The notes under the pieces: generated by a model
The model's database searches: none
The model's input: the letters and a program-made list of their open reading frames with translations, nothing else
What the model was told of the DNA's origin: nothing
Position numbers and translations under genes: made by a program
In this document: in pieces, positions 17,448-25,570 of the stretch
Position numbering within the stretch: position 1 is the first letter of the stretch
Layout of the letters: every line of letters starts with the position of its first letter
Assembly (NCBI GenBank): GCA_902464635.1
Contig: CABQKC010000013.1
Location: forward strand, 1 to 55,315
DNA length: 55,315 bases
Direction: 5' to 3'
From: an uncultured Caryophanales bacterium
GTDB taxonomy: Bacteria > Bacillota_I > Bacilli_A > RFN20 > CAG-826

Positions 17448-18647
17448 CTAATCCCTAATCTTCTTGAAATGGGCGGCTTTGCAAATGCCGTCTTCGTATT
17501 GGATATCGATTTCTCCCTTAATTAATGGAGTTAAGTATTCTTTGAATTTATCCGACATGCCAAATAATGAATCCATGTAGTCAGCTGGGATTGTTTTTTC
17601 TTTGTTGGCAACTTCTTTAACATCTACTAGCTCATAACTTACTTTATATGGGGAAGAAGAAATACGCTTAATGGCAACCATCTTCTCCGATTCTCCATTT
17701 ATCGCAGCTAAAGCAGCATGGGCACCTACTTCTATTGCTTCCTCTTGGTCAACTTTAGACATCAATTGAGGATTGGCTCTTTGAGGCAAGGAAAGTTGGG
17801 TGGCCCTAGTTTTAAGTCCTAAGGTACGTTTAACAATCTTAGCTAATTCTTCGCAAGCTCCATCAAGCTGGACATGTCCGAATGAATCTTTAGAGACATT
17901 AGATACATCTCTAGCAAAGACAACGCCTTCGCTTAAAGCAACTACGGCATTGCCATATTGCTCATATATCTCACGGATATCCTTCAAGAAATTAAGCAAA
18001 TCGAAATTAGTCTCTGGAAGGTAGATCAAATCTGGCCTATATGGTTTTTTAAGTAAATCCACGCTAGCAGTAAGCCAGCCGGCATTTCTTCCCATCATCT
18101 CGATGATATAGACTTTTCCTTTTTTGTAGCATCTAGCATCAAGGCAGACGGATTTGACGGTATTGATTACATATTTGCAAGCCGATGCATATCCAGGGCA
18201 ATGATCTGTCAAAGCCAAGTCATTATCGATTGTCTTAGGTACACCTATTACTTTTATATCAACATTATTTTCCCTAAAAAAGGTGGCTAATTTAGAACAG
18301 GTATCCATCGAATCGTTCCCGCCATTTAGAAGAAGATAACCGCAGTTATGTTTAACTAAAGTAGCTAATATCTTCTTATAGGCTTCATCTTCAAAAGAAG
18401 AAGGAAGCTTATATCTAGAAGAGCCTAATATGGCCGCTGGGGTTTGCTTCAATAATTCGATATCTTCATCATCTTCTTTTCCAATATCGATAATATCATC
18501 ATCTAAAAGTCCTTCAATTCCATGTAAGGAACCAAGTATTTTAGAAACCTCTTTATGCTTTTGGGCTTCTCTAATTGCCCCATAAAGACTTGAATTGATG
18601 ACGCTAGTAGGTCCGCCTGATTGTAGATAGATTAATGCTTTGCTCAT
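17448..18647 (-). CDS. pfp: Phosphofructokinase, pyrophosphate-dependent type
   Basis: 399 residues. Transfers phosphate to fructose 6-phosphate in glycolysis. ATP-dependent PFK has GGDGS and PGTIDND; here they are G109-G-N-D-S113 and P137-K138-T-I-D-N-D143. The Asp in place of the Gly and the Lys in PKTIDND are the markers of pyrophosphate-using enzymes, which are reversible. The MMGRNAGWLTAS segment binds fructose 6-phosphate. The start overlaps the stop of the nicotinamidase-like gene (ATGA), so the two form an operon. Donor use is inferred from these residues. Confidence 0.88.
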   Translation of the reverse strand: MSKALIYLQSGGPTSVINSSLYGAIREAQKHKEVSKILGSLHGIEGLLDDDIIDIGKEDDEDIELLKQTPAAILGSSRYKLPSSFEDEAYKKILATLVKHNCGYLLLNGGNDSMDTCSKLATFFRENNVDIKVIGVPKTIDNDLALTDHCPGYASACKYVINTVKSVCLDARCYKKGKVYIIEMMGRNAGWLTASVDLLKKPYRPDLIYLPETNFDLLNFLKDIREIYEQYGNAVVALSEGVVFARDVSNVSKDSFGHVQLDGACEELAKIVKRTLGLKTRATQLSLPQRANPQLMSKVDQEEAIEVGAHAALAAINGESEKMVAIKRISSSPYKVSYELVDVKEVANKEKTIPADYMDSLFGMSDKFKEYLTPLIKGEIDIQYEDGICKAAHFKKIRD

Positions 18648-19165
18648 AATTTATATATTTGTACCCTTTCTAAAGCCTTGTAAGCTATTCTTTCTGCTTC
18701 TAAATCTCCGCATCCGGAGCAAGAAGACGCTATAAAGATATTGGAACTAGGAGAAGCAGCTTTTGCAAGTATTGCATTAGAAAGAACACAAATTGAAGTA
18801 TCAATTCCACACAAAATGATGTCCTTATAATCTCCTTTTGCAATGTAATTAGCTAATTCTAGTGATCCAAAAGTCTCTTTTTCAAAAATAAGATGTCTAG
18901 AAGCAACCTCCTTTAATTTTCCATATATTTGTTCTCCCTTACTCCCTTTGATGCAATGTGGGATAGGAAGATTTTTACCTTCAACTGTATCTAGATAATT
19001 ATCTTCATGGATATCTTTGGTAAAGACTACTTCAAAGCCTTCTTTTTCCTTTGTTTCTATTAAATCAATGATTTTATCTTCTAGTTTTGAAGCACCTTCA
19101 AAGCCTAAAGACCCATTTACGAAATCATTTTGGTAATCGATAACTATAAGCAGTGATTTTCTCAT
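18644..19165 (-). CDS. Nicotinamidase-like cysteine hydrolase (isochorismatase fold)
   Basis: 173 residues. The catalytic triad of the fold is present: Asp in VIDYQNDF, Lys in FEKETFGS, and Cys in CGIDTSICVLSNA. The KDIHEDN and LPIPHCIKGSKG segments resemble the metal-binding region and the PxHC-GTxG loop of PncA nicotinamidase, so deamidation of nicotinamide for NAD salvage is the likeliest role. A general isochorismatase-family hydrolase cannot be excluded. It is transcribed first in an operon with pfp. TATAAT is 8 nt before the ATG, there is no Shine-Dalgarno, and the promoter abuts the mobile element. Confidence 0.75.
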   Translation of the reverse strand: MRKSLLIVIDYQNDFVNGSLGFEGASKLEDKIIDLIETKEKEGFEVVFTKDIHEDNYLDTVEGKNLPIPHCIKGSKGEQIYGKLKEVASRHLIFEKETFGSLELANYIAKGDYKDIILCGIDTSICVLSNAILAKAASPSSNIFIASSCSGCGDLEAERIAYKALERVQIYKL

Positions 19166-19173
19166 TTCTAAGT

Positions 19174-19202
19174 ATTATAAAGGAAAGAACCTATTTTGTG
19201 GA
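19174..19202 (-). promoter_or_regulatory. Promoter of the nicotinamidase-pfp operon, near-leaderless, touching the insertion
   Basis: On the minus strand, TATAAT (19174-19179) ends 8 nt before the ATG at 19165. The -35 is TCCACA (19197-19202, 4 of 6 consensus) with a 17-bp spacer. The -35 shares its last bases with the 9-bp target duplication (19201-19209), so the insertion replaced everything upstream of the promoter core. Confidence 0.55.
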
Positions 19203-19431
19203 ATACTTTCATTGAGTTTCACGATTTTGCCAATTTACAAGTTCTAAAGAACTTTATGGCATTGATTTAGAACAGTTTCAATTGCTCGGTTTTCTTTCTT
19301 CTGCCCCTTCCATGAATTGGGGGTCTGCCTTTTGCGTGGCCTAGCACAATCCGAATTCAAAGCTTTGCCCTATATAGGTTTATGCCATGATAGAGGTAAT
19401 CTATATTTGGCCAAAAGGGAATAAAACATTC

Positions 19432-19545
19432 ACCAATTTGGGCAACATAGCCAAAAGTACCCGTGGTCAAGGGTGGATTTGGTGCTTTGATACCATTTGT
19501 TGCAACGATTCCGTCAAGTAACATCAAAAATCGTGAAACTCAATG
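19432..19545 (+). repeat. Right-end repeat of the mobile element, copy 1
   Basis: 114 bp, ending in the terminal inverted repeat; nearly identical to 19691-19804, with five substitutions, all transitions. With the left end it delimits a 336-bp sub-element at 19210-19545. Confidence 0.85.
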
Positions 19546-19622
19546 GAATAATATCTCCGTTGCCATCGGAAACATATCTTTTAAAATCTATGTTTTTAAG
19601 TATAAATAAAAGAATAAATGCA

Positions 19623-19650
19623 TTGGGAGAATCTACAAATGCAATATAAT
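19623..19650 (+). promoter_or_regulatory. Promoter inside the mobile element
   Basis: TTGGGA (19623-19628), 16-bp spacer, TATAAT (19645-19650), followed by a small GGTAA/TTACC hairpin (19660-19673), AGGAG (19678-19682) and ATG (19687). It looks like the intact 5' end of a gene whose body was replaced by repeat copy 2. It could read outward into the next gene. Confidence 0.45.
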
Positions 19651-19690
19651 CGAAAAAAAGGTAACAATTTACCAAAAAGGAGAATTATGA

Positions 19691-19804
19691 ACCAATTTGG
19701 GCAACATAGCCAAAAATACCCGTGGTCAAGGGTGGATTTGGTGCCTTGATATCATTTGTTGCAACAATTCTGTCAAGTAACATCAAAAATCGTGAAACTC
19801 AATG
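19691..19804 (+). repeat. Right-end repeat of the mobile element, copy 2
   Basis: 114 bp, same length and orientation as copy 1, forming the true right end next to the 9-bp target duplication. It fuses to a Shine-Dalgarno/ATG at 19678-19689, giving only a 20-codon frame. Confidence 0.85.
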
Positions 19805-19817
19805 GAATACTTTCTAA

Positions 19818-19846
19818 TTGAAATGTAAGGGCTTACATATTAAGAT
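19818..19846 (+). promoter_or_regulatory. Promoter of the TGS-uridine kinase gene with a palindrome filling the spacer
   Basis: TTGAAA (19818-19823), 17-bp spacer, TAAGAT (19841-19846). The spacer holds ATGTAAG-GG-CTTACAT (19823-19838), 7-bp arms on a 2-bp centre, a typical repressor site geometry. It begins only a few bases after the mobile element's target duplication. Confidence 0.6.
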
Positions 19847-19884
19847 AACTAACTCAAAAGTTTAAACTGATGAGGAGGTAACTT

Positions 19885-21534
19885 ATGACATTTAAGATAA
19901 AAGTAAACGGAGAGACTAGGGAATATGAGAAGAAGACTTCCCTTCTAGATATCCTAGGAGATAAAGATCCAGACAAGAAATATATAGTCGCCAAAGTCAA
20001 TAACAGGGTTAGAGAACTTACATATGAAGTCTATTATGATGCCGAAGTTGAATTCCTTACCGTCAAGGATAGAGATTCAATTAAGACATATGAAGCTTCT
20101 TTACGTTATATTGTCTCGATGGCATTTAAAAGATGCTACCCAGAATTAAAGATTAGGTTAGCCTATAACGTCTCTAGGTGTTTATCAATTCACCTATTGA
20201 CCCCAGGATATGTTGCTAATACGGCAATGCTAATTCGCCTCAATCATGAAATCGATAACATTGTCAAAGCAGATTTCCCATTGAAGAGAATGGTAGTTAG
20301 CAATGAAGAGGCTTCTAGAATCTATGAAGAATTAGGCTATCAAGATAAACTAGCACTTCTTCAGTACCGTCCAGAAAAGACAGTACACCTATATGAATGC
20401 GATGGCTATCTAGATTATATGTATAGTCATATGGTTCCTTCTACTGGATATATAAAGGATTATAAATTAAGGCTATATGCGCCTGGATTCTTGCTCCAAT
20501 ATCCTAGAAGCGAATATGATGGGAAAATCCCTCCATTCCAGGATGCCCCAACTTTTGGCAGGACCTTAAAAGAAAGCCATGACTGGGCAAAGATTGTCGG
20601 TACTTCTACTGTTGCAGATATCAATAAATCCATTAAGGAAAGAGGTCCAAGCGAATTCATCAACATTTGTGAAGCTAGACATAATAGGATGCTTTGCGAG
20701 CTAGGCCAATTAATCGAAGATTCCATCGACGATATCTCCTTGATTTGTGTTGCAGGCCCTTCTTCTTCCGGAAAGACTACATTTGCCAATAGACTTAGGA
20801 TTGAGCTCCTTTCTAGGGGGATTAAGCCTATTAGAATTTCTATCGATGACTACTATCTAGAAAAAAGCAAGATACCTCTAGACGAAGATGGATCTCCAGA
20901 TCTAGAATCAATCGAGGCACTTAATATCCCATTATTTAACCAAAACATGGTTGATTTAATTAATGGGGAAGAAGTCCAGTTACCTAGATTTGATTTCCAA
21001 TCAGGGAAAAGCGTTCCGGGAAGGCTACTTAAGGTAAACAAGGGAGAACCTATAATCATTGAAGGCATCCATGCCTTAAACGATAGACTTACCATCGATA
21101 TCCCTAAATCAAATAAATTCAAGATATTCATCGCCCCGCAAGCTCAGATTAACCTAGATGACCATAACCCAGTTTCCTTAACTGATTTAAGGTTAATTAG
21201 GCGTATAGTCAGGGACTTCAAGTTCAGGAATTCTTCTGCCGAAGAGACTATATCCATGTGGCCTTCAGTCAGGAAAGGCGAGTTCAAATGGATTTATGAT
21301 ACCCAAGAAGGAAGCGATTATGTCTATAATTCCATGCTTCCATATGAATTAAGTGTCATGAAGAAGTATGCCTTGCCACTATTACAACAAATTGATAAGG
21401 AATCAATTAATTTCCCAGTCGCGACTAGATTAATGAGAATGCTTAAATTCTTCGTTGATATGGATGAAGGATGGGTTCCATCAAATTCCTTGATGAGGGA
21501 ATTTATCGGCGGCAGCTGCTATGCAGACGTTTGA
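19885..21534 (+). CDS. TGS domain-uridine kinase-like fusion (nucleoside kinase family)
   Basis: 549 residues. Residues 1-60 form a TGS-like ubiquitin-fold domain, residues about 65-250 resemble the threonyl-tRNA synthetase second additional (SAD-like) region, and the remainder is a uridine/phosphoribulokinase-type kinase with P-loop GPSSSGKTT (291-299), SIDDYY and the PRFDF segment. This architecture is known in Bacillota and is annotated as nucleoside kinase; its substrate is not settled. A strong GAGGAGGT precedes the ATG. The gene is monocistronic, with its own promoter and a clear terminator. Confidence 0.85.
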   Translation: MTFKIKVNGETREYEKKTSLLDILGDKDPDKKYIVAKVNNRVRELTYEVYYDAEVEFLTVKDRDSIKTYEASLRYIVSMAFKRCYPELKIRLAYNVSRCLSIHLLTPGYVANTAMLIRLNHEIDNIVKADFPLKRMVVSNEEASRIYEELGYQDKLALLQYRPEKTVHLYECDGYLDYMYSHMVPSTGYIKDYKLRLYAPGFLLQYPRSEYDGKIPPFQDAPTFGRTLKESHDWAKIVGTSTVADINKSIKERGPSEFINICEARHNRMLCELGQLIEDSIDDISLICVAGPSSSGKTTFANRLRIELLSRGIKPIRISIDDYYLEKSKIPLDEDGSPDLESIEALNIPLFNQNMVDLINGEEVQLPRFDFQSGKSVPGRLLKVNKGEPIIIEGIHALNDRLTIDIPKSNKFKIFIAPQAQINLDDHNPVSLTDLRLIRRIVRDFKFRNSSAEETISMWPSVRKGEFKWIYDTQEGSDYVYNSMLPYELSVMKKYALPLLQQIDKESINFPVATRLMRMLKFFVDMDEGWVPSNSLMREFIGGSCYADV

Positions 21535-21548
21535 TAAATGATAAAAAT

Positions 21549-21572
21549 AAAGGAGGGTGCTTGCCCTCCTTT
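21549..21572 (+). terminator. Rho-independent terminator after the TGS-uridine kinase gene
   Basis: Arms AAAGGAGGG (21549-21557) and CCCTCCTTT (21564-21572), 6-nt loop, then a T-rich tract. It may act in both directions, since the esterase gene converges at 21585. Confidence 0.85.
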
Positions 21573-21584
21573 TCATTTTAGATT

Positions 21585-22523
21585 TTATCTAGGATTTTTA
21601 GCAAAGAAATCCAAAGCAGGACTAATCCAGCAATACCTTGATTTATTTAGATTCATGTCTAGCCCATGTACCTTTCCAGGATAGATTTTATACATATGGG
21701 GTACTTGTTTTTCTTTTAAGGCCAATTCAAATTCATCTGAATTAGAGATAGGAACGCTAGGATCATCTTCTGATCTCCAAAGGAAAGTAACTGGATAATC
21801 TTTGTCTATAAAATTAGATGTAGAGAAATAATGCTGATAATAAGGATTGTCTTTATATTTACCTAGAAAATAATCCCTAGTTTCTATATGGGTATTATTT
21901 TCTAGACTTATGACTGGATAACCTAAAACTAGATATTTAAACCTAGGAATGCCATAAGTAGATGCGATGTCTTTTCTACATACTAAAGAAGCTAGATGCC
22001 CTCCAGCAGAAAATCCCATTAAGATTATTTTTTCACCTAGTTCAAAATTATTCTTTTTATCATAAATCACATCCATGGCCTTCCTAAAATCGACGATGAC
22101 ATTAGGAAAACTTGCTTCAACATTTGTTCTATACATGATGATGAAGCAATTATACCCAAGGGCTAATATGTCTTTAGCTTTAGCAAAGCCATCTGGATAA
22201 GTGCATACTAATCCATAAGCCCCACCCGGTACCAACAAGACACTTCCTTTAGGATTAGGAACGCTAAAATAGAATAATCCTAATTTAGAATCTTCATATG
22301 GATAATATACCTGGTGTTTCTTTTGTTCTGATTCAAGTAAATCAAAACTTAGATTAGTATCAGGATGAGTCCATAAAGTCGTCTCCATGATTACTTCTTC
22401 TAAAGTCTTATCTTTGGGTATTACATAATTTGGAATCCTATGGACATTGATAAAAGCCTCTTTGCAAGCGCAAAAAGGTTTTGAAAATAAAGAATAGGCG
22501 TTTTCCTTAAAATAATCCTTCAT
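21585..22523 (-). CDS. Alpha/beta-hydrolase, esterase-like
   Basis: 312 residues. The oxyanion region LLVPGGAYG, the nucleophile elbow GFSAGGH, and late Asp (SEDDPSVP) and His (GKVHGLD) complete the Ser-Asp-His triad of the acetyl-esterase/BD-FAE type of alpha/beta-hydrolase. It is the last gene of the operon with nagB, nagA and a ROK kinase, which suggests removal of acyl groups from an amino sugar; this is inference from context. No signal peptide is visible, so it should be cytoplasmic. Confidence 0.75.
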   Translation of the reverse strand: MKDYFKENAYSLFSKPFCACKEAFINVHRIPNYVIPKDKTLEEVIMETTLWTHPDTNLSFDLLESEQKKHQVYYPYEDSKLGLFYFSVPNPKGSVLLVPGGAYGLVCTYPDGFAKAKDILALGYNCFIIMYRTNVEASFPNVIVDFRKAMDVIYDKKNNFELGEKIILMGFSAGGHLASLVCRKDIASTYGIPRFKYLVLGYPVISLENNTHIETRDYFLGKYKDNPYYQHYFSTSNFIDKDYPVTFLWRSEDDPSVPISNSDEFELALKEKQVPHMYKIYPGKVHGLDMNLNKSRYCWISPALDFFAKNPR

Positions 22524-22525
22524 AA

Positions 22526-23227
22526 TTATTCAAGAACTGATTTGGTAATTAAGATATAGCAATTTGGATGGTTTACTAAGCTAGTTGCAGGATTGGAGAT
22601 ATCTTCTTTACCTGTTTTTAGGCCAAGGATAGCTTCTTTTTTAGTTGGATCATTAGCAATCAAAACGACTGTCTTGGCCTTTAATATAGTTCCAATGCCC
22701 ATAGAAACGGCATGAGTCGGAACCATATTGATATCGTTATTAAAGAATCTAGCATTAGCCTCTCTAGTAGAAGAAGTTAATTCAATTAGGTGGGTCTTGC
22801 TATCAAATGGGGTATATGGTTCGTTAAATCCGATGTGGCCATTTCTTCCGATTCCTAACAATTGGAAATCAACCCCACCTGCTTTTTCTATTTCTTTGTC
22901 ATAATTAGAAGGATTGCTCTCAGATGGGAAATGGGTATTAGATAAATCAATATCAATCTTAGAAAAAAGATTATCATTCATGAAATATCTATATGTTTCT
23001 TTTTCGATTGGGCAATTTACATATTCATCTAGATTAAATGATTTAACATCCTTAAAAGAGATGCCTTTTTCTTTATAGGTAGAAGAGACATAGTCATAGA
23101 ATCCTAATGGGGAGGAGCCAGTGGCTAAACCTAGAATTGCGTCTTTTTTGACTTTAAGTAAATCAAAAAGTAGTTCGCCAGCATAGGCAGATAGTTCTTC
23201 TTTTGTTTCAAATTCGATAATTTTCAT
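22526..23227 (-). CDS. nagB: Glucosamine-6-phosphate deaminase
   Basis: 233 residues. Converts glucosamine 6-phosphate to fructose 6-phosphate and ammonia. Family landmarks: LGLATGSSPLGFY (phosphate loop), SFNLDEYV (catalytic Asp), and GIGRNGHIGFNEP (catalytic His). It lacks the C-terminal allosteric extension of the E. coli enzyme, like other short Bacillota NagB proteins. It lies 21 bp after nagA and 2 bp before the esterase gene. Confidence 0.95.
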   Translation of the reverse strand: MKIIEFETKEELSAYAGELLFDLLKVKKDAILGLATGSSPLGFYDYVSSTYKEKGISFKDVKSFNLDEYVNCPIEKETYRYFMNDNLFSKIDIDLSNTHFPSESNPSNYDKEIEKAGGVDFQLLGIGRNGHIGFNEPYTPFDSKTHLIELTSSTREANARFFNNDINMVPTHAVSMGIGTILKAKTVVLIANDPTKKEAILGLKTGKEDISNPATSLVNHPNCYILITKSVLE

Positions 23228-23248
23228 AATATTTGTTCCTTTATATAT

Positions 23249-24415
23249 TTATTTTAAAAATGGATTAAATTCATTGCTAGTATAAACTAGTTTACCTTTG
23301 ACTATAGTCGCATAGACATTAAAGTCTTTATCCATGATGACAAAATCAGCATAATACCCTTTTTTTATCTCTCCTCTATCAGTTAATCTTAGATTTGAGG
23401 CAGGGTTAAAGGAAGCTAATCTAATCGCATCGACGAAAGATATATTAGATATAGAAGATATATTCCTTAAGGCTTTATCTAATCTAAGTACGCTTCCTGC
23501 AATTGTCCCATTAAGTAATTTAGCGACATTTGTATCTGATACAATCGGAGTCGAACCTAAATAATAATTACCAGCAGGTAAATATTTGGCTTCTGTTGAA
23601 TCTGATATCAAGACTAGTTTTTCTTTTCCTTTGCAATCAAGGGCAATCTTTACTGATTCTTTTGTGGAATGGAAGAAATCGGCGATTAATTCGGTGTAGA
23701 GCCTAGAATCTGCTAGAGCTACACCACTTACTCCAGATTCATGATGGGTAAATGGAGACTGTGCATTATATAAATGGGTAATGCATCTAACCCCATGATC
23801 AATGCCGTTAAGTAAAGTCGAAGCATTAGAAGCGCTATGTCCAATAGAAGCCACTACATTATGCTTGACTAAATATTCAAGGAAAGATCCATCATCTTCT
23901 TCAAGAGCAAAGGTAACTAATTTGATATTCCCTTTGGCTTTTTCTTGGAAGGAGATGAATTTATCTACATTTGGCTTAAGGATATTATTTTCATCTTGGG
24001 CACCTTTATATTTTTTCGAAATAAATGGTCCTTCTAGATGAATTCCTAATACAGTTGCACCTTCTTTTTGGCTTTCCATAAAGGAAGCAACATTAGCTAA
24101 GGCATCATTAATCCTAGGCTCGCTTTCAGTCATTGTAGTAGCTAAAAAGGAAGTAACCCCTTCCCTAACTAAGGCATTAGCCATGCCTTGGATGGATTCT
24201 ATTTTTGCATCCATTACATCAAATCCAAGGCACCCATGTATGTGTTCATCAATTAATCCAGGGCAAAGGAATAAGCCTTCTTTTAGTCTTAGATAATCTT
24301 CCCCACCATCAAAAGAAGATATATGTTCATTAGAAATGGAAACACTTCCTTTTCTAATTTCGTCTTTAAAACATATATTGACGTTAGAAAAACCATTAAT
24401 TGACTTTTCTTCCAT
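23249..24415 (-). CDS. nagA: N-acetylglucosamine-6-phosphate deacetylase
   Basis: 388 residues of the amidohydrolase superfamily. Metal and substrate residues are visible in CPGLIDEHIHG, HLEGPFISKKYKGAQ, IGHSASNASTLLNGI, CITHLYNAQSPFTHHESG and LISDSTEA. It supplies glucosamine 6-phosphate to NagB. The start overlaps the 3' end of the ROK kinase gene by 20 bp, indicating tight coupling. Confidence 0.95.
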   Translation of the reverse strand: MEEKSINGFSNVNICFKDEIRKGSVSISNEHISSFDGGEDYLRLKEGLFLCPGLIDEHIHGCLGFDVMDAKIESIQGMANALVREGVTSFLATTMTESEPRINDALANVASFMESQKEGATVLGIHLEGPFISKKYKGAQDENNILKPNVDKFISFQEKAKGNIKLVTFALEEDDGSFLEYLVKHNVVASIGHSASNASTLLNGIDHGVRCITHLYNAQSPFTHHESGVSGVALADSRLYTELIADFFHSTKESVKIALDCKGKEKLVLISDSTEAKYLPAGNYYLGSTPIVSDTNVAKLLNGTIAGSVLRLDKALRNISSISNISFVDAIRLASFNPASNLRLTDRGEIKKGYYADFVIMDKDFNVYATIVKGKLVYTSNEFNPFLK

Positions 24416-25256
24416 TTTCTAGTTCCCTCCTAATAAGTATTGAAGCACCTAAGGCACCAGCTTTATTACCCATCACGGCAAATTCGATTTTAGCATTATA
24501 TTTCTTGATATGCTCTTTAAATACATCGCTAGAACCCATTAATCCACCACCTAGAATAATTACTTCAGGGGCTAGTTTCTTATCAATTATCCCTAATAAT
24601 TTATTTAATAAGAAAGAATATTCATCGATGATAGAATGGGCAAGCTTGTCCCCATTTCTATAAGCGTCCATTAATTCAGTTACTTCGATATTGTGCCTAT
24701 ATCTTTTGCAGGCTAATTTCCATAAGGCAATCGCAGAAAGATATACTTCGCTGCATCCTCTTTTTCCGCATTTGCATTTATATCCATTTCTAGACAAAGC
24801 AACATGACCAAAATCATAAGGTTCCCCATGATATGGCTTGCCATCTATTAAACAAGCTGAACCAATCCCAGTCCCAAATGTAAGCATTTCTATATTCTTT
24901 TCTTTTCTTAAAGAGGCTTCGCCTACTAAAGCACCTACTGCATCATTTTCAATATAGACCGGCAAATTAAATTTCTTTTCGATTTCTTTTCCTAGGCTTC
25001 TTCCTTTTAAGCAAGGGATATTGATAACATTGCCATATGATTCATGGTCAGGATTAATATCACCAGCCGAGACAATCCCAATTCCTTTAACTTCAGGATC
25101 AATAAGCTTTCCGATTAAAGAAAACATATTGTTTACGAAAATAGAGAAATCTTGTTTCTCAGTCCTAATAGAAGCACTAACTTCTTCTTTTTCGAATTCA
25201 TCGAATCTAGAACCTTTTATGGTAGTTCCACCAACATCAATTCCAATTGTCTTCAT
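24396..25256 (-). CDS. ROK-family sugar kinase, probably for an N-acetyl-amino sugar
   Basis: About 286 residues from the chosen ATG. N-terminal phosphate loop MKTIGIDVGGTTIKGS, the sugar site ENDAVGALVGEAS, ROK signature with FGTGIGSACLIDG, and the zinc-binding CKCGKRGC cluster. The upstream extension to 25328 lacks family similarity and a ribosome site, whereas AGGA lies about 10 nt before the ATG at 25256. First gene of the operon with nagA and nagB, so N-acetylglucosamine or N-acetylmannosamine is the likely substrate. Glucokinase remains possible. Confidence 0.85.
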   Translation of the reverse strand: MKTIGIDVGGTTIKGSRFDEFEKEEVSASIRTEKQDFSIFVNNMFSLIGKLIDPEVKGIGIVSAGDINPDHESYGNVINIPCLKGRSLGKEIEKKFNLPVYIENDAVGALVGEASLRKEKNIEMLTFGTGIGSACLIDGKPYHGEPYDFGHVALSRNGYKCKCGKRGCSEVYLSAIALWKLACKRYRHNIEVTELMDAYRNGDKLAHSIIDEYSFLLNKLLGIIDKKLAPEVIILGGGLMGSSDVFKEHIKKYNAKIEFAVMGNKAGALGASILIRRELENGRKVN

Positions 25257-25438
25257 ATTCCGAAATTCCTTTTCATTAATTGTATGAATTTCATATATAT
25301 TAAACAACATTTTGAAAAAAGTTTTCATTAAAAATAATCACATCTTCATAATAATTGACAACTTGTAAAAAATGTAGACTTTGAAAAGCTAGATATTATT
25401 TAATTTTCTCTTTGGCGGGAAATCAGGAGAAATTCAAA

Positions 25439-25570
25439 ATGATCACCGTTTGGTTTAAAGGTATTTATTCAATTTTGAAAAAGCTCTTCAAATATAGGCA
25501 CCAACAAAAAGCTACCAAGTATAAAAACTATTTTGTTACTTTCCAATATCCACTTTTGTTAGAATCTTGA
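25439..25570 (+). CDS. Possible small cationic peptide (43 residues)
   Basis: ATG at 25439 is preceded by AGGAG with a 9-nt gap. The frame encodes 43 residues, Lys/Tyr/Phe-rich with an amphipathic start (MITVWFKGIYSILKKLFKY), and ends in TGA after overlapping antisense the 3' end of the AlbA_2 gene. No homologue is recognised and no good promoter is evident, although a consensus TTGACA lies at 25355-25360. It may be spurious. Confidence 0.25.
   Translation: MITVWFKGIYSILKKLFKYRHQQKATKYKNYFVTFQYPLLLES

Larger units (their letters stand above)
19201..19813. mobile_element. Transposase-less insertion (MITE-like or IS remnant) with terminal inverted repeats and 9-bp target duplication
   Basis: The element proper is 19210-19804 (595 bp). 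Its ends are perfect 19-bp inverted repeats (CATTGAGTTTCACGATTTT and complement), and it is flanked by the direct repeat GAATACTTT at 19201-19209 and 19805-19813. No open frame long enough for a transposase is present. A minus-strand fragment inside (about 55 codons from near 19523) and another with GRPPIHGRGRRKK look like transposase scraps. A second internal copy of the right end finishes at 19545. The 9-bp duplication is compatible with IS4-type transposition, but I cannot assign the family. Confidence 0.8.

Noticed and set aside
19687..19749. 20-codon frame behind a promoter and Shine-Dalgarno inside the mobile element
   Set aside because: The coding part is the terminal-repeat sequence read across a fusion, so the peptide is an accident of the rearrangement rather than a gene.
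25262..25292. GAAATTC/GAATTTC inverted repeat upstream of the ROK-nagA-nagB operon as an RpiR operator
   Set aside because: The 17-bp spacing and AT-rich arms are weak, and the promoter around it is poor; not reported as a feature.
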